Shown: positions 26,001 through 36,257 of the stretch, in pieces
Layout of the letters: the number at the start of each line of letters is the position of its first letter
How positions within the stretch are numbered: the first letter of the stretch is position 1
DNA from: Variovorax davisae
Lineage (GTDB): Bacteria > Pseudomonadota > Gammaproteobacteria > Burkholderiales > Burkholderiaceae_C
Assembly: GCF_030316845.1 (NCBI RefSeq)
Contig: NZ_JASZYS010000017.1
Span: 103,694-167,693 of the forward strand
Direction: 5' to 3'
Length of the DNA stretch: 64,000 bases
The notes under the pieces: model-generated
What the model saw: only the letters and a program-made list of their open reading frames with translations
Databases searched by the model: none
Told to the model about the DNA's origin: nothing
Position numbers and translations under genes: made by a program

Positions 26001-28259
26001 GGCTTCGGCTTCCAGGTCTCCGAATCGGGCACCGGCTACACCTGGGCCGGCAACAGCCGGCTGCACCAGGTCACGCCCTGGTCCAACGATCCGGTCCAGG
26101 ACCCGGCCTTCGAGCACTACCTGCTGCAGGATCTCGACAGCCGAGAACTGCTGCCGCTGACGCCTGCCGCCCGGGGCGGCGCCGCGGCCAGGCACCGGGT
26201 GCGGCACGGCCAGGGCTACACCGTGTTCGAATGCCTGCACCGCAACGTGGTGCTGGAGACCACCTTCTTCGCCGATCGCGAAGAGCGGATCAAGCTGGTG
26301 CAGGTGAAGGTGCGCAACGAAGGCGTCGGCGCGCGCCGGCTGCGCGCCGTCGCGATGGTCGAGTGGCAGCTCGGCGCGGCCCGCGGCGAACGCCGCACGG
26401 TCCACACCTGGAAGCCCGAGGACCTGCCGGCGGTGTTCGGCCAGCAGCGCGAATCGAGTGCCGGCTTCGGCGGCAGCAGCGGCTTCCTCGCCATTGCCGG
26501 GCTGGCCGGCCTCGGCGGGACCACGCAATGGACCTGCGACCGCAGCGAGTTCTTCGCCGCCGGCGGCAGCATCGCGCTGCCCGACAGCCTGGCCGGGCGT
26601 GCCGGCAGCGGCCTCGACGCCTGCGCGGCGGTGGCCGGCGAGTTCAGCCTGGCGGCCGGCGCGAGCGCCGGCTTCAGCTTCATGCTGGGGCATGCCGACA
26701 ACGCCGAAGCCGCCGTCGAGATGGCCAGGCGCTGGCAGCAGATCGACATCGGCGAAGCGCTGGCACGGGCGCGCGGCTTCTGGGACGACCTGCTGGGCCG
26801 ACTGCAGGTGCGCACCCCCGACCCTTTGTTCGACGCCATGGTCAACCGCTGGCTGGTGTACCAGACGCTGTCCTGCCGCCTCTGGGCCAAGGCCGGCTTC
26901 TACCAGGCCGGCGGCGCCTTCGGCTTCCGCGACCAGCTGCAGGACGCGATGGCCTTCGCGCTGACCGACCCGCTGCGCCTGCGCGAGCAGATCCTCGTCA
27001 ACGCGGCGCGGCAGTTCCCCGAGGGCGACGTCCAGCACTGGTGGCACATGCCCGGCGGCGCCGGCGTGCGCACGCATTTCTCGGACGACCTGCTGTGGCT
27101 GCCCTTCGCCGCCGCCCACTACGTGGAAGTCAGCGCCGACCGCTCGCTGCTCGAGGAGCGGGTGCCCTTTCTCGACGGCCCCGCGATCCCCGAGGGGGCC
27201 GAGGACGCCTACTACCCGCCGCGCACCAGCGAGCAGAGCGCGAGCATCTACGAGCACGGCGCCCGCGCGATCGACAAGAGCCTCGCGACCGGAGCGCACG
27301 GGCTGCCGCTGATGGGCACCGGCGACTGGAACGACGGCATGAACCGGGTCGGCCACGAAGGCCGCGGCGAGTCGGTCTGGCTCGCCTGGTTCCTGTGCAG
27401 CGTGGTCGAGCGTTTCGCCCCCTTCGCGCTGGCGCGCGGCGAGGGCGAGCGCGCCAAGCGCTGGCTGGCCGCCCGGCAGGGATGGATCGCCGCGCTGCAC
27501 GCCGCCGGCTGGGACGGCGCCTGGTTCCGGCGCGCCTTCTTCGACAACGGCGCGCCGCTCGGCTCGTCGATCAACGACGAATGCGCGATCGACCTGATCG
27601 CGCAGGCCTGGTCGGTGCTCTCGGGGGCGTCGGACCCGGCGCACACGGGGGCGGCGCTGGCGTCGATGAAGTCGCACCTGCACGATGCGCGGCTCGGCCT
27701 GATGCGGCTGCTGGACCCGCCGCTCGCGCATTCGCCGAACAACCCGGGCTACATCCAGGCCTACCCGCCCGGCGTGCGCGAGAACGGCGGCCAGTACGCC
27801 CATGCCGCCGTCTGGGCACTGATGGCGCAGGCGCTGGACGGCGACGTCGAAGGCGCGTGGCAGACCTTCGAGGGGCTGAGCCCGGCGCACCGCGCGCAGC
27901 ACCCGGAGCGCGGCCCGCTCTACGAGATCGAACCCTACGTGATGGCGGGCGACATCTACAGCGCCGCGCCCTACGCGGGTCGGGGCGGCTGGAGCTGGTA
28001 CACGGGCTCGGCCGCCTGGCTGCACCGGGCGGCGGTGGAGACCCTGCTGGGCCTCTCGGTGCGCGGCGACCAGCTCGCATTGACGCCGCGCGTGCCGGCC
28101 GACTGGCCGGGGTTCGAGATCGCGCTGCGGCTGGCCGGCAAGCGCTTCACGCTGCGGCATGGAGCGGCGGGGTCGGCGCCGTCGACGCACCGGGCGGCGA
28201 TCGGCGAGTGGGTGATCTGGCGGATGTGGCCGCAGGACGCGATCGTGCAGATCGGCTGA
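20082..28259 (+). CDS. ndvB: Cyclic beta-glucan synthase (NdvB/Cgs type, GT84-GH94)
   Basis: This is a giant membrane enzyme of 2,725 residues. After a soluble N-terminal region come membrane segments near residues 425-485, 830-870 and 955-1000. The GT84 transferase lies between, with DSD at 646-648, a SHDLLEG motif and RVHRWTRGDWQ. A glycoamylase-like domain follows (SWSGSMFEYLMP near 1240). The C-terminal half is a GH94 phosphorylase module with GTGDWNDGMNRVGHEGRG (aspartates D2415 and D2418). The family makes cyclic beta-1,2-glucan, controls ring size by phosphorolysis and exports it to the periplasm. The TTG start at 20082 overlaps the preceding small gene. There is no frameshift over 8.2 kb. 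Confidence 0.94.
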   Translation: MSAAAVVDRLDTLSRYARALLLGPHEPVEAPIRAELFGAQRFAQHGHSLARAQVVQSADARSDGKPFFPRVDKNLESLRSAFDYIALVSQSGRYVSPAAEWLLDNFHLVEAQLQQIREGVPRRYYARLPKLAAPPLAGLPRVYGIAWAYVAHTDSVLNKTLFTAFLDAYQDIDELTLGELWALPTTLRVVLLENLRRVAESIAENKVAREVAHAAWDAADSLSSHELDVLYRALQSRGMQDSNLTQLWQRLPVEHGEHPPALIKWTEQHCPNGPALIADAQSAQAAANLTVGNIITTLRMIGQVDWADLIEPVSRSLRVLRELPSFGRESELTRQQITQAMEQVARSTRKTEREVAQAVVGLALQAVADAEAPGSPQPARGAERTAGYYLFGEGRPGLVAALAPVRSDGRAAPPPRHRRPGNWRLALYLAAIATGTSLLLAAAVHGLNRHGWPEAGWTSVVALVLLAWPLSEAVIALVHRIVAESTRVRALPRLEFAAGIPPAHRVLVVVPSMLSSIEANAQLARRLELHWLANREDQAQFALLTDWTDADQASMPGDSLLLDDALRRIGALNDSYPGAGDTVRFLLLHRPRTWSESEQRWMGWERKRGKLEMLLRLLATGDASGFEARAAGAGLADRIPYVMTLDSDTGLPPGTLRELVAVAAHPLNAPQTDPAGRRVTAGFGIFQPRIVTPFPERHERSPFHWMFAGQCGLDPYSNSASDIYQDVFGTGSFTGKGLLDVQAVHATLDRRLPDGAVLSHDLLEGTVARCAVVSDLVLVEDHPHHAGVAASRVHRWTRGDWQLLPLMLRPRRFGIDALGLWKMSDNLRRALVVPASAALLAWVVFTAALPLSWALAAVASALVLGPLLGALAGLVPTRRSIELPHFFDVGGTELLRALAGAGWQFVQLAAQARLLLDASVRSVWRLLASRRHLLEWTTAAQAQAQARYALGDFVRGSALTSAACIALALASLASPHPWLGATLFALWALAPLAAWWSSRTPTGGARELEAEHRRYLETLARDCWRFFEHVVGPDDNHLPPDNLQLEPEPTVAHRTSPTNIGMYLLACCCAREFGWIGTPALAGRLAATLDAIDRLDKHAGHLYNWYDTRSLQKLPPAYVSSVDSGNLAGHLIAVAQACRGFAAEGSDAAAAAALEALARRCETLCAGMDFSGLYDTKRHLFHIGLRVDDDLLDASYYDLLASEARLLSFLAIAKGDVPRRHWMALGRPFLSVGVLPGLKSWSGSMFEYLMPTLVMAEPEGGLLEVAMRAAIGEQQVFGSAQGLPWGVSESAYFAQDHSLAYQYSPFGVPRLALRRTPPADRVVAPYASAMAAAIAPADVVANLRRLESLGARGEFGFYDAVDFTVSRQTEGQAFTVVRNVMAHHQGMSLVALCNAVRSGAARRWFGSAPLVQAHASLLHERTPRQIIGSADPRTPPEPATGEAAPVFQPRTVDPMGAGFQPSHLLSNGRYTVALRANGAGVSRWRSFNVSRWRDDPLRDGYGCFFYVRDAQTHALASLTALPAPGAGWRYGARFLADQVQFEASGPGLQTRMTVLISPEDDTELRTVELHNTGSETRILELISYFEPVLSNPKADEAHPAFANLFVESRWEPGWRALLMARKPRLHGDPVVAAAHFVAAVDAQVLTVACMTDRRAFIGRNRTLAEPALDAQPLAADGTPVNGLDPIACLRVTLSIAPGASARLTFATAAGDSIEALMPCIDRYLQPMHVERATRMAATLAQVRLRDLSIDPAKNLALQDLTTILTYTTPRTMRDRGLIDLRQIWRFGISGDKPIVLVMIHSMAGKGLVDTLLRAQPWWGFGGVACDLVVINGEPHSYLMPLQRDIEALRSRVAQQTQNSFPRNDAAGFYLLRDAELTPAEKAALSSLARAVFTADGRTLESQVAALRESAGPPAEGAAASPPLAIARLPAVAHLADTATAPTGAFDAQSGEFRFEVDVNRRTARPWVNVIANAGFGFQVSESGTGYTWAGNSRLHQVTPWSNDPVQDPAFEHYLLQDLDSRELLPLTPAARGGAAARHRVRHGQGYTVFECLHRNVVLETTFFADREERIKLVQVKVRNEGVGARRLRAVAMVEWQLGAARGERRTVHTWKPEDLPAVFGQQRESSAGFGGSSGFLAIAGLAGLGGTTQWTCDRSEFFAAGGSIALPDSLAGRAGSGLDACAAVAGEFSLAAGASAGFSFMLGHADNAEAAVEMARRWQQIDIGEALARARGFWDDLLGRLQVRTPDPLFDAMVNRWLVYQTLSCRLWAKAGFYQAGGAFGFRDQLQDAMAFALTDPLRLREQILVNAARQFPEGDVQHWWHMPGGAGVRTHFSDDLLWLPFAAAHYVEVSADRSLLEERVPFLDGPAIPEGAEDAYYPPRTSEQSASIYEHGARAIDKSLATGAHGLPLMGTGDWNDGMNRVGHEGRGESVWLAWFLCSVVERFAPFALARGEGERAKRWLAARQGWIAALHAAGWDGAWFRRAFFDNGAPLGSSINDECAIDLIAQAWSVLSGASDPAHTGAALASMKSHLHDARLGLMRLLDPPLAHSPNNPGYIQAYPPGVRENGGQYAHAAVWALMAQALDGDVEGAWQTFEGLSPAHRAQHPERGPLYEIEPYVMAGDIYSAAPYAGRGGWSWYTGSAAWLHRAAVETLLGLSVRGDQLALTPRVPADWPGFEIALRLAGKRFTLRHGAAGSAPSTHRAAIGEWVIWRMWPQDAIVQIG

Positions 28260-28272
28260 ACCCGCGACCCCT

Positions 28273-29493
28273 TCAGTCTCCCAGCAGTTCCCCGATCGGC
28301 TGCAGGTCTTCGACATGGTCGCAGACCGCCTTGACGACCATCATGATCGGGATCCCCAGCAGCAGGCCCCAGATGCCCCACAGCCAGCCCCAGAAGATCA
28401 CGCCGACGAACACCGCCACCGGGTTCATGCGGCTGGTCTTGCTGGTGAGAAAGGGCACCAGCAGGTTGCCGATCAGCGTGTGGATGACCAGCGAAGTGCC
28501 GCCGACCAGCAGCGCCATCTCGATGCCGTTGAACTGCAGGAAGGCGACCAGCGCGGCAGCGGCCATCACGATCACCGAACCGATGTAGGGAATCAGGTTG
28601 GTGACGGCCGCGAGGATGCCCCAGACCGCCGCGTTCTCGAGGCCGATCGCCCAGAACGCGAGGCCGGTGGCGACGCCGACCAGGGCGCTGGTGAGGATCT
28701 GCACCAGCAGGTAGCGCTCGATATGGCCCGTGATGTCGTCGAGCACATGGACCGTGATCTTCTTCTTCTGCAGGCTGGGGCCCGTGATCTTGACCAGCTT
28801 GCGGCGGAAGGTGTCGCCGCTGCCGAGCGCGAAGAAGGTCAGGAAGGCGACCAGCGTGAGCTGGCCGGCGGCGCCGATCAGCCCCACCGTGCCGCTCCAC
28901 AGGTAGTCGCGCACATTGAAGGACGGCCGCTCGATCACCACCCGCGCCACGCCCTTGCGCGCGGCCACCTTGGCCGAGTTCTCCTCGGCCGCCTGCTCCA
29001 GTTGGGCCGCGGCCTTCTGGACGGTGTCGAGCGTGCTGGAATCGGCGCTGCGGGGGCTGGCGCGCATCGCCAGGCGCAGCTTCTGCGCCGCCAGGGGCAG
29101 CGAATCGACCAGTTCGGCGGCACTGCCGGCCAGCGAATAGCCGGTCCACCCGAAGCCACCCCCGAGGCCGAGCAGGATCACGGCCGCGCCGATCCAGCGC
29201 GAGATCCTCCAGCGTTCGAGCAGGTCGACCAGCGGTGCGAGTGCGTAGGTCAGCATCAGGCTCACCATCAGCGGGATGAAGACCGCCGCCGCCCAGCGCA
29301 GCGCGAACACGCTGGCCAGCACCGCCAGCACCACCAGCGAGGCACTGCGGACGTCGACCGGCATGTGCAGCAGCACGCGGTCGGGCTCCTGCGCTTCGGC
29401 CGCCACGACCGCCACGGCGGGCTCGGGCACGGCGGGCACGGCGCGCGCGACGGGCTCGGGCGCGGCGGACACGGGTGCGGCGGGCTCGGTCAC
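28273..29493 (-). CDS. AI-2E family (PerM/YdiK) membrane transporter
   Basis: This 406-residue integral membrane protein shows the AI-2E family layout. Paired N-terminal helices (LVVLAVLASVFALRWAAAVFIP, LMVSLMLTYALAPLVDLLER) precede a soluble amphipathic middle region of about 120 residues. A C-terminal bundle contains FWAIGLENAAVWGILAAVTNLIPYIGS split over two helices, a family hallmark. Substrates are diverse and mostly unproven. The first 50 residues are an Ala/Pro/Val-rich extension. It overlaps the upstream algR by 4 bp (ATGA at 29490-29493), so it is probably co-transcribed with algZR, and it converges on ndvB with a 13-bp gap. Confidence 0.88.
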   Translation of the reverse strand: MTEPAAPVSAAPEPVARAVPAVPEPAVAVVAAEAQEPDRVLLHMPVDVRSASLVVLAVLASVFALRWAAAVFIPLMVSLMLTYALAPLVDLLERWRISRWIGAAVILLGLGGGFGWTGYSLAGSAAELVDSLPLAAQKLRLAMRASPRSADSSTLDTVQKAAAQLEQAAEENSAKVAARKGVARVVIERPSFNVRDYLWSGTVGLIGAAGQLTLVAFLTFFALGSGDTFRRKLVKITGPSLQKKKITVHVLDDITGHIERYLLVQILTSALVGVATGLAFWAIGLENAAVWGILAAVTNLIPYIGSVIVMAAAALVAFLQFNGIEMALLVGGTSLVIHTLIGNLLVPFLTSKTSRMNPVAVFVGVIFWGWLWGIWGLLLGIPIMMVVKAVCDHVEDLQPIGELLGD

Positions 29494-30245
29494 CGGGCGT
29501 CCCTGAGCGCTTCGCGCACGGTCGACAACTGGCGCCGCGACACCATCACCGGCTCGGGAATGCCGTCCAGCCGCAGCGCCCAGCCTTCGGCGTCCTCCCC
29601 GTCGTCGTATTTCTCGAGCGAGCGGATGGCCGCCCGGGCCACCAGCGCGTTGCGATGGACGCGGACGAAGCGCGACGGATAGCGCTCCTCGAGCTCGGCC
29701 AGCGAACCGTCGAAGATGTGGCTGCGCGAGGCGGTCCGCACCGTCAGGTACTTGAGCTCCGACTTGAGGTACAGGATCTCCGACAGCGGCACCCGCTCGG
29801 TGCGCCCGCGGTCCTGGATCAGCAGCACGTCCTGCGGCTCGGCGACCGGCGGCCGCCGGTCCTTCAGGTAGCGCTCGGCCTTCTGCAGCGCCTGCTGCAG
29901 GCGCTCGGCGCGCACCGGCTTGGTCAGGTAGTCGACCGCCTCGAGTTCGAAGGCCGTGACCGCGTGGGCGGCGTAGGCGGTCACGAACACCACCGCCGGC
30001 GCCGCCGGCCGGGCCCGGATGCGGCGCGCCAGCTCGAGCCCGTCGAGGCCCGGCATGTGGACGTCCAGCAGCACCAGGTCGAAGCGGGCGCGCGTCAGCT
30101 GGTCGAGGGCGCCTTCGCCATGGGCGGCTTCGGCCACGACTTCCGCGGGCGGCGCCTGGCAGTCGGCCAGCAGGCTGCGCAGGCGCGAGCGCGCCAGCGA
30201 TTCGTCATCGACGATAAGGGTGCGAAGAGGGGGCGACGTGCTCAT
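29490..30245 (-). CDS. algR: LytTR-type response regulator (AlgR)
   Basis: This 251-residue protein has an N-terminal receiver domain with acidic pocket VDDES, phosphoacceptor D61 in LLDVHMPG and K109 in DYLTKP. A C-terminal LytTR DNA-binding domain follows at about 140-248, with YLKSELKYLTVRT and RFVRVHRNALV. In Pseudomonas the AlgR orthologue regulates alginate, type IV pili and other virulence traits. Here the targets are unknown, but the window is rich in exopolysaccharide genes. It overlaps the sensor gene algZ and the exporter gene by 4 bp each. Confidence 0.93.
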   Translation of the reverse strand: MSTSPPLRTLIVDDESLARSRLRSLLADCQAPPAEVVAEAAHGEGALDQLTRARFDLVLLDVHMPGLDGLELARRIRARPAAPAVVFVTAYAAHAVTAFELEAVDYLTKPVRAERLQQALQKAERYLKDRRPPVAEPQDVLLIQDRGRTERVPLSEILYLKSELKYLTVRTASRSHIFDGSLAELEERYPSRFVRVHRNALVARAAIRSLEKYDDGEDAEGWALRLDGIPEPVMVSRRQLSTVREALRDAR

Positions 30246-31357
30246 GTTTCAGCAGGAATGGCGATCCGGACGCGATAGCTCTTGTCGTCCATGCCGGCGC
30301 TGAACTGCGCCTGCATGTCGTGCAGCAGGCGCAGCCGGTCGCGCACGTTGTCCAGCGCGATGCCGTGGCCGCGCGGCAGCGGCGCATCGGCCCAGCGCAG
30401 CGGCGGCAGGCTGTTGATGACCTCGATCAGCACCATCGCGCCGCGGCGCTGGGTGCGGATGCGCAGCCGGGCCCCCTCGGGGCTGGGCTCGACGCCGTGC
30501 TTGACCGCGTTCTCGACCAGCGGCTGCAGCAGCAGCGGCGGCAGGCGGGCCCCATGGGCGTCCGGATCGATGTCCCAGCGCACGCGCAGCCGCTCGCCGA
30601 AGCGCACCTGCTCGATCGCCAGGTAGCGCTCGGCCAGCGCGATCTCGTCGGCCAGCGTGACCGACTCGCTCGGGTCGGCCAGGGCCTGTCGGAACAGCTC
30701 GCTCAGGTCTTCGAGCATGGCCTCGGCCTTGGCCGGCTCCTGCCGGACCAGGGCGATCGCGCTGTTGAGGGTGTTGAACAGGAAGTGCGGTCGGATTCGC
30801 GACTGCAGCTCGGCCAGCCTTGCCGTGGTGGCCGCCGGCGTCTGGCCGCGGGCGCGCAGCGCCAGCGCCGCCATCATCAGCCCGGCCAGCAGGGCGCCGG
30901 CCAGCGCGCTGGCCAGCCACGGCGCCTGCCCGACCACGCCGGTCAGCCGCAGCAGGCCGCAGCCATACAGGGCGGCCAGGGCGCCGAGCAGGGCGCCCGT
31001 CGCATACTGCCCCGGCGCCGGCAGCCGGCCCAGCAGCTTCTTCAGCGCGCAGGTGGCGAGCAGCCAGGTCAGCGTGGCCGGCAAGGCGCCGCCGGTGACC
31101 GTCGCGGCCAGCAGCAGCCATTCGGACAGCGTCGCGGCCGCGAACAGCGTGGCGACCGCCACCACCACCTCGACGAACAGCACCATGCGCAGTACAACCC
31201 CGGTCTGGCAGGCGTCGAACAGGGCCCTCGCGGGACGTGCGGGCCCCTTCGCCCTGGCGGTCGAAGGCGTGGCGGGTGGCGTCGCCGGCGACGCCGAAGG
31301 GGTGGCCGATAAAATCGACGGGTTGCGCATCGCAGAAACAATGGGTGACAAACCCAT
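30242..31357 (-). CDS. algZ: LytS/AlgZ-family sensor histidine kinase
   Basis: This 371-residue protein has a proline/alanine/threonine-rich N-terminus and four or so membrane segments between about residues 53 and 168. The cytoplasmic His_kinase domain has H191 in RPHFLFNTLNSAI and an N-box LQPLVENAVKHGVEP in the ATPase domain. It should phosphorylate the adjacent AlgR. I chose the ATG at 31357 because GGGAGG lies 6 bp upstream; the in-frame start at 31381 would overlap argH. The gap to argH is only 22 bp. Confidence 0.9.
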   Translation of the reverse strand: MGLSPIVSAMRNPSILSATPSASPATPPATPSTARAKGPARPARALFDACQTGVVLRMVLFVEVVVAVATLFAAATLSEWLLLAATVTGGALPATLTWLLATCALKKLLGRLPAPGQYATGALLGALAALYGCGLLRLTGVVGQAPWLASALAGALLAGLMMAALALRARGQTPAATTARLAELQSRIRPHFLFNTLNSAIALVRQEPAKAEAMLEDLSELFRQALADPSESVTLADEIALAERYLAIEQVRFGERLRVRWDIDPDAHGARLPPLLLQPLVENAVKHGVEPSPEGARLRIRTQRRGAMVLIEVINSLPPLRWADAPLPRGHGIALDNVRDRLRLLHDMQAQFSAGMDDKSYRVRIAIPAET

Positions 31358-31379
31358 TATTGCCTCCCGAACGGTTCCC

Positions 31380-32777
<1,398 letters not shown>

Positions 32778-32856
32778 CACGCACCGCCTCAAGGGCCAAA
32801 CCGTGAAGTCCTGGCGCCATAGACCGACGGACGGAGGCCGTCGACCCTCAGTTATG

Positions 32857-32886
32857 TTCCCAAATGTAAGAATGTAGTGCTAAAGT
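32857..32886 (+). promoter_or_regulatory. Candidate promoter for the GT2-uxs-ugd genes
   Basis: An extended -10-like TGC-TAAAGT (hexamer 32881-32886) lies 18 bp after a TTCCCA at 32857-32862, in an AT-richer stretch 70 bp before the glycosyltransferase ATG. The match is moderate and was found by eye. The remainder of the argH-GT2 gap (32778-32955) shows only a weak 5-bp hairpin (GACGG/CCGTC near 32828-32844). Confidence 0.3.
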
Positions 32887-32955
32887 TTGGCATGCTTCGC
32901 GCTTACGAATTCGGGTGAACCCTGTCTTCGAAGCGGCTCCCGAGCGCCGAACTCC

Positions 32956-33798
32956 ATGGAAAAACACCGCTGCGTCATCGTCATCCTGACCTTCAACTCC
33001 GCCTCGATCATTCGTGAGACCGTGGCGCGGGCGAAGAAGGCAAGCCCCCACATCGTCGTGGTCGACTCGCATTCGTCGGACGGCACCCCCGCGATCGTCG
33101 AGGCGCTGGGCTGCACCGTCCTGCAGCGCCCGTTCTCCAACTACAGCGACCAGCGCAACTGGGCCATCGCCCAGGTCGAGGGCAGCTGCGACTGGCAGCT
33201 CCACCTCGACGCCGACGAGGTGCTCGACGACCGCGCGGTGGCCGAAATCGGTGCCGTGCTGGCCGGCCAGCCCGCCTTCGATGCCTACCTGATCCGGCGC
33301 CGCGACTATTTCATGGGCAAGATGCTGCGCTTCAGCGGCGTCAATCCGTGGCACCTGCGGCTGTTCCGTTCGGGCCTGGGCCGCTGCGAATCGCGGCTCT
33401 ACGACCAGCACTTCATCAGCAGCGCGAAACCGGGCCGCCTCGACGGCTTCATGCACGACAAGAACTCCGCCCGCCTGGCCGACTGGATCGCCAGCCACAA
33501 CCGCTGGAGCGATGCCGAGGCCAAGGAGAAGCTCGGCCCCCGCGTCGCCGGCGACAATGTGCTGCAGCCGCGCCTCATGGGCGACGCCCGCGAACGCACC
33601 CGTTTCATCAAGGAGCTCTACTACAAGCTGCCGACCGGGGTCCGCTCGCTCGGCTATTTCGTCTACCGCTACGTCTTCCGGCTCGGCTTCCTGGACGGCA
33701 CCACAGGCTTCTACTTCGCCTTTTTCCAGGCCTTGTGGTTTCGCATGCTGGTCGACGCGAAGATGTACGAGCAACGCCATCAACACCCATCGAACTGA
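32956..33798 (+). CDS. Glycosyltransferase family 2 (WaaE/KdtX-like)
   Basis: This 280-residue GT-A enzyme has N-terminal VIVILTFNSASIIRETV, the SDGT motif in VVVDSHSSDGT and the metal-binding DADE in LHLDADEVLDD. The C-terminal third with KELYYKLPTGVRSLGYFVYRYVF ends in a membrane-associating hydrophobic stretch. This pattern is typical of WaaE-like LPS-core glucosyltransferases and related EPS priming-proximal enzymes. The gene precedes UDP-xylose synthesis genes, so the donor might be UDP-glucose, UDP-glucuronate or UDP-xylose; the sequence does not tell. No strong ribosome-binding site precedes the ATG. Confidence 0.87.
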   Translation: MEKHRCVIVILTFNSASIIRETVARAKKASPHIVVVDSHSSDGTPAIVEALGCTVLQRPFSNYSDQRNWAIAQVEGSCDWQLHLDADEVLDDRAVAEIGAVLAGQPAFDAYLIRRRDYFMGKMLRFSGVNPWHLRLFRSGLGRCESRLYDQHFISSAKPGRLDGFMHDKNSARLADWIASHNRWSDAEAKEKLGPRVAGDNVLQPRLMGDARERTRFIKELYYKLPTGVRSLGYFVYRYVFRLGFLDGTTGFYFAFFQALWFRMLVDAKMYEQRHQHPSN

Positions 33799-33820
33799 CT
33801 TCACAGGGAGTGACTCTCGC

Positions 33821-34792
<972 letters not shown>

Positions 34793-34796
34793 CCCC

Positions 34797-36170
34797 ATGA
34801 ACATCACGATCATCGGCACGGGCTATGTCGGCCTGGTGACCGGCGCCTGCCTGGCGGACATCGGCAACAACGTCTTCTGCCTCGACGTCGACGCCAGCAA
34901 GATCGCCACCCTCAACGCCGGGCGCATCCCGATCTACGAGCCCGGCCTGGAAGCCGTCGTGGAATCGAACGTGGCGGCCAGGCGGCTGACCTTCTCGACC
35001 GACGTCGAGGCCTCGGTGGCCTTCGGCGACGTCCAGTTCATCGGCGTCGGCACGCCGCCCGACGAGGACGGCAGCGCCGACCTCCAGTACGTGCTGGCCG
35101 CGGCGCGCAACATCGGCCGCTACATGGACGGCTTCAAGGTCGTGGTCGACAAGTCGACCGTGCCCGTGGGCACGGCCGACAAGGTGACGGCCGTGATCCA
35201 GGAGGAGCTCGACCGGCGCGGCCGCTCCGACCTCCGGTTCTCGGTCGTCAGCAACCCCGAGTTCCTGAAGGAAGGCGCGGCGGTCGAGGACTTCATGCGG
35301 CCCGACCGGATCGTGATCGGCTACAGCGACGACGACAACGGCCGCGAGGCGCTGGCCTGGATGCGCCGGCTCTACGCGCCCTTCAACCGCAACCACGAGC
35401 GCACCCGCGTCATGGACGTGCGCTCGGCCGAGTTCACCAAGTACGCGGCCAACGCGATGCTGGCCACCCGCATCAGCTTCATGAACGAGCTGGCGAACCT
35501 GGCCGACCGGGTCGGCGCCGACATCGAGGCGGTGCGCCAGGGCATCGGCTCCGACCCGCGGATCGGCTACAGCTTCCTGTACGCCGGCACCGGCTACGGC
35601 GGCAGCTGCTTTCCGAAGGACATCCAGGCGCTGACCCGGATCGCCCGCGACAACGGCCAGGCGCTGCGGGTGCTCGAGGCGGTCGAGGCGGTCAACGACG
35701 AGCAGAAGAACGTGCTGACCAACAAGGTGCTGGCGCGCTTCGGCACCGACCTCGCCGGGCGCAGCTTCGCGCTCTGGGGGCTGGCCTTCAAGCCCAACAC
35801 CGACGACATGCGGGAGGCGCCGAGCCGGGTCGTGCTCGACGTGCTGCTGCGCGCCGGCGCAAGGGTGGTGGCGCACGATCCGATCGCGATCGAGGAGACC
35901 CGGCGCGTGCTGGAGCTCGATTTCGCCGATGCGCCCGAGCTGCTCGACAACGTCCGCTTGGTCGCCGCCAAGGACCCGATGGAGGCCCTGGCCGGGGCCG
36001 ATGCGCTGATCATCGTCACCGAATGGAAGGCCTACCGCAGCCCGAACCTCGAACGGCTCAAGGCGCTCATGAAGACACCGGTCGTCTTCGACGGCCGCAA
36101 TCTCTACGAGCCGGGCACCATGAAGGACGCCGGCATCGTCTACCAGGGCATCGGCCGCAACAGCCAGTGA
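34797..36170 (+). CDS. ugd: UDP-glucose 6-dehydrogenase
   Basis: This 457-residue enzyme oxidises UDP-glucose to UDP-glucuronate with two NAD+. It shows the N-terminal Rossmann motif IGTGYVGLVTGACLA, the catalytic cysteine C271 in GYGGSCFPKD, FKPNTDDMREAPS and the C-terminal FDGRNLY. It is placed directly after uxs, giving a two-step UDP-glucose to UDP-xylose route. The UDP-glucuronate could also serve capsule synthesis at the other end of the window. Confidence 0.96.
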   Translation: MNITIIGTGYVGLVTGACLADIGNNVFCLDVDASKIATLNAGRIPIYEPGLEAVVESNVAARRLTFSTDVEASVAFGDVQFIGVGTPPDEDGSADLQYVLAAARNIGRYMDGFKVVVDKSTVPVGTADKVTAVIQEELDRRGRSDLRFSVVSNPEFLKEGAAVEDFMRPDRIVIGYSDDDNGREALAWMRRLYAPFNRNHERTRVMDVRSAEFTKYAANAMLATRISFMNELANLADRVGADIEAVRQGIGSDPRIGYSFLYAGTGYGGSCFPKDIQALTRIARDNGQALRVLEAVEAVNDEQKNVLTNKVLARFGTDLAGRSFALWGLAFKPNTDDMREAPSRVVLDVLLRAGARVVAHDPIAIEETRRVLELDFADAPELLDNVRLVAAKDPMEALAGADALIIVTEWKAYRSPNLERLKALMKTPVVFDGRNLYEPGTMKDAGIVYQGIGRNSQ

Positions 36171-36257
36171 ACGGGGCGGGCTGACGAGTCGTTACCATTT
36201 GCGGCCGCGTGGGCAGGAAGCTGCCAACGCTTTCCGGTCGAAGAACGTTGCTTCCTG

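Noticed and set aside
19839..28316. A minus-strand open frame of over 2,800 codons opposite ndvB
   Set aside because: Its composition is Arg/Gly/His/Gln-rich with no domains, typical of the antisense frame of a GC-rich gene; the plus strand encodes a full NdvB.
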